DNA of 64,000 bases from Mycobacterium sp. 852013-50091_SCH5140682 (GTDB lineage: Bacteria; Actinomycetota; Actinomycetes; Mycobacteriales; Mycobacteriaceae): the NCBI RefSeq assembly GCF_001665685.1, contig NZ_LZTB01000075.1, forward strand, positions 62,001 through 126,000, written 5' to 3'. Position numbers and translations under genes: made by a program. The notes below the pieces were generated by a model that was not told where the DNA came from, made no database searches, and saw nothing but the letters and a program-made list of their open reading frames with translations. Positions 63,141 through 64,000 of the stretch are shown one piece after another (positions within the stretch are counted from its first letter, which is position 1; every line of letters starts with the position of its first letter).

Positions 63141-64000
63141 ATGTCCGAGAAGAAGATCTACACCCTGACCCCCGAGCAAGCCGACGCGTTCGGTGCTGAA
63201 CTCGACGCCATCCGCGAGCGCGTCATCGCCGACCTCGGCGAGCGCGACGCCACCTACATCCGCAACATCATCAAGACCCAGCGCAAGCTTGAGGTCGGTG
63301 GCCGGGCGTTGCTGTTCGCCTCGATCTTCCCGCCGTTCTGGCTGGCCGGCACCACCATGCTCGGGATCGCCAAGATCCTCGACAACATGGAGATCGGCCA
63401 CAACGTCATGCACGGCCAGTACGACTGGATGGGCGATCCGGCCATCTCCAGCAAGGCATTCGAGTGGGATACCGCGTGCCCGGCCGATCAGTGGCGGCAC
63501 TCGCACAACTACATGCACCACACCTACACCAACATCGTCGACATGGACCGCGACATCGGCTACGGCATCCTGCGGATGAGCGAGGACCAGAAGTGGTCGC
63601 CGTACTACCTCGGCAACCCGGTCTACGCCTTCCTGCTGATGGTGTTCTTCCAGTACGGCGTGGCACTGCACGAACTGGAGACCGAACGCATCCGGTCCGG
63701 CGAGATCAGCATCGCCGACAAGAAGGATGTGCTGCGCGGTATCTGGGCGAAGACCAAGCGCCAGACGCTCAAGGACTACGTGGCCTTCCCGCTGCTGGCC
63801 GGGCCGTTCGCGCCGTTCGTCTTTGCCGGCAACATGACCGCCAACCTGATGCGCAACGTGTGGTCGTACATGATCATCTTCTGCGGGCACTTCCCCGAGG
63901 GCACTCAGGAGTTCTCCATCGAAGAGACCGAAAACGAGTCCCGCGGCATGTGGTACTTCCGGCAGTTGCTCGGCTCGGCGAACCTGACCGGTGGCCGGTG
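63141..64000 (+). CDS. Membrane fatty-acid (acyl-CoA) desaturase, DesA3-like, 3' end outside window
   Basis: 286 codons are seen; the gene continues past 64000. AAAGGA stands before ATG 63141. Histidine box 1 is HNVMHGQYDW near residue 93 (HxxxH) and box 2 is HSHNYMHHTYTN near 120 (HxxHH form); the third box is beyond the edge. Hydrophobic segments near residues 55-80, 160-180 and 215-250. It inserts a delta-9 double bond into stearoyl-CoA using electrons from the preceding reductase. M. smegmatis has more than one such reductase/desaturase pair. Confidence 0.88.
   Translation, partial: MSEKKIYTLTPEQADAFGAELDAIRERVIADLGERDATYIRNIIKTQRKLEVGGRALLFASIFPPFWLAGTTMLGIAKILDNMEIGHNVMHGQYDWMGDPAISSKAFEWDTACPADQWRHSHNYMHHTYTNIVDMDRDIGYGILRMSEDQKWSPYYLGNPVYAFLLMVFFQYGVALHELETERIRSGEISIADKKDVLRGIWAKTKRQTLKDYVAFPLLAGPFAPFVFAGNMTANLMRNVWSYMIIFCGHFPEGTQEFSIEETENESRGMWYFRQLLGSANLTGGR

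Overview
The window is high-GC actinobacterial DNA that I read as a rapidly growing Mycolicibacterium, probably M. smegmatis or a close relative. The main reason is that its backbone keeps the order of the M. tuberculosis Rv3300c-Rv3319 segment as I remember it: sdhA/D/C, cdd, deoA, add, an Rv3311-like gene, upp, pmmB, a purine nucleoside phosphorylase, amiB1, amiA1, an Rv3304-like cyclotransferase, lpdA, glpD2 and a pseudouridine synthase. Many genes have GTG starts, ATGA/GTGA overlaps and leaderless promoters (TANNNT six or seven bases before the start codon), which is also mycobacterial. Database comparison was not possible, so orthology is from recognised motifs and gene order.

Layout. 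1-1.0 kb: end of the succinate dehydrogenase operon. 1.1-7.9 kb: pyrimidine/purine salvage (cdd, deoA, add) interrupted by an MFS pump with its TetR repressor and by a LysR/EamA exporter pair. 7.9-13.5 kb: a five-gene operon on the minus strand (amidase, DUF3311, sodium symporter, Lrp regulator, malonyl-CoA-synthetase-type ligase). 13.6-19.0 kb: envelope-related genes (PQQ-like membrane protein, hydrolase, Rv3311-like protein, an ESX/EspC-like protein with an NlpC/P60 hydrolase). 19.0-23.6 kb: regulators (SigH-like sigma, large LuxR-type ATPase, ECF41/SigJ-like sigma). 23.6-30.7 kb: upp, pmmB with a MarR gene, an AbrB-type membrane protein, PNP and two M20 amidohydrolases.

30.7-53.0 kb is an accessory catabolic island, inserted between amiA1 and the Rv3304-like gene and bracketed by two paralogous coiled-coil genes. 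It holds (a) an NCS1 nucleobase-type permease with a long, strongly folded 5' leader, divergent from a ferritin-like diiron protein, a VanB-type ferredoxin reductase and a GntR regulator; (b) an F420-dependent NADP reductase and a PucR regulator; (c) an eight-gene operon, LLM oxidoreductase - CoA-transferase A/B - three-subunit molybdenum hydroxylase - CoxG - XdhC, seven of whose junctions are nearly all 4-base overlaps; (d) the 5-oxoprolinase genes pxpA/B/C with a LysR regulator and a diaminopropionate ammonia-lyase. The right edge of the island is a junkyard of short signals: a G-quadruplex motif, three copies of a ~45-bp repeat, a pair of consensus DnaA boxes and a decayed AbiEi/DUF559-like gene.

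53.0-64.0 kb returns to backbone genes (gamma-glutamylcyclotransferase-like, lpdA, glpD2, pseudouridine synthase), then a secreted GH2 glycoside hydrolase, an SDR, a small membrane protein, and a TetR / ferredoxin reductase / fatty-acid desaturase module cut by the window end.

The best candidate for an undescribed system is the island module at 31.7-46.6 kb: uptake of a nucleobase-like heterocycle by NCS1, oxidation by a two-component diiron oxygenase and by a molybdenum hydroxylase, F420-linked redox chemistry, and CoA transfer. The parts are well supported; the substrate and the linkage of the parts into one pathway are inference.
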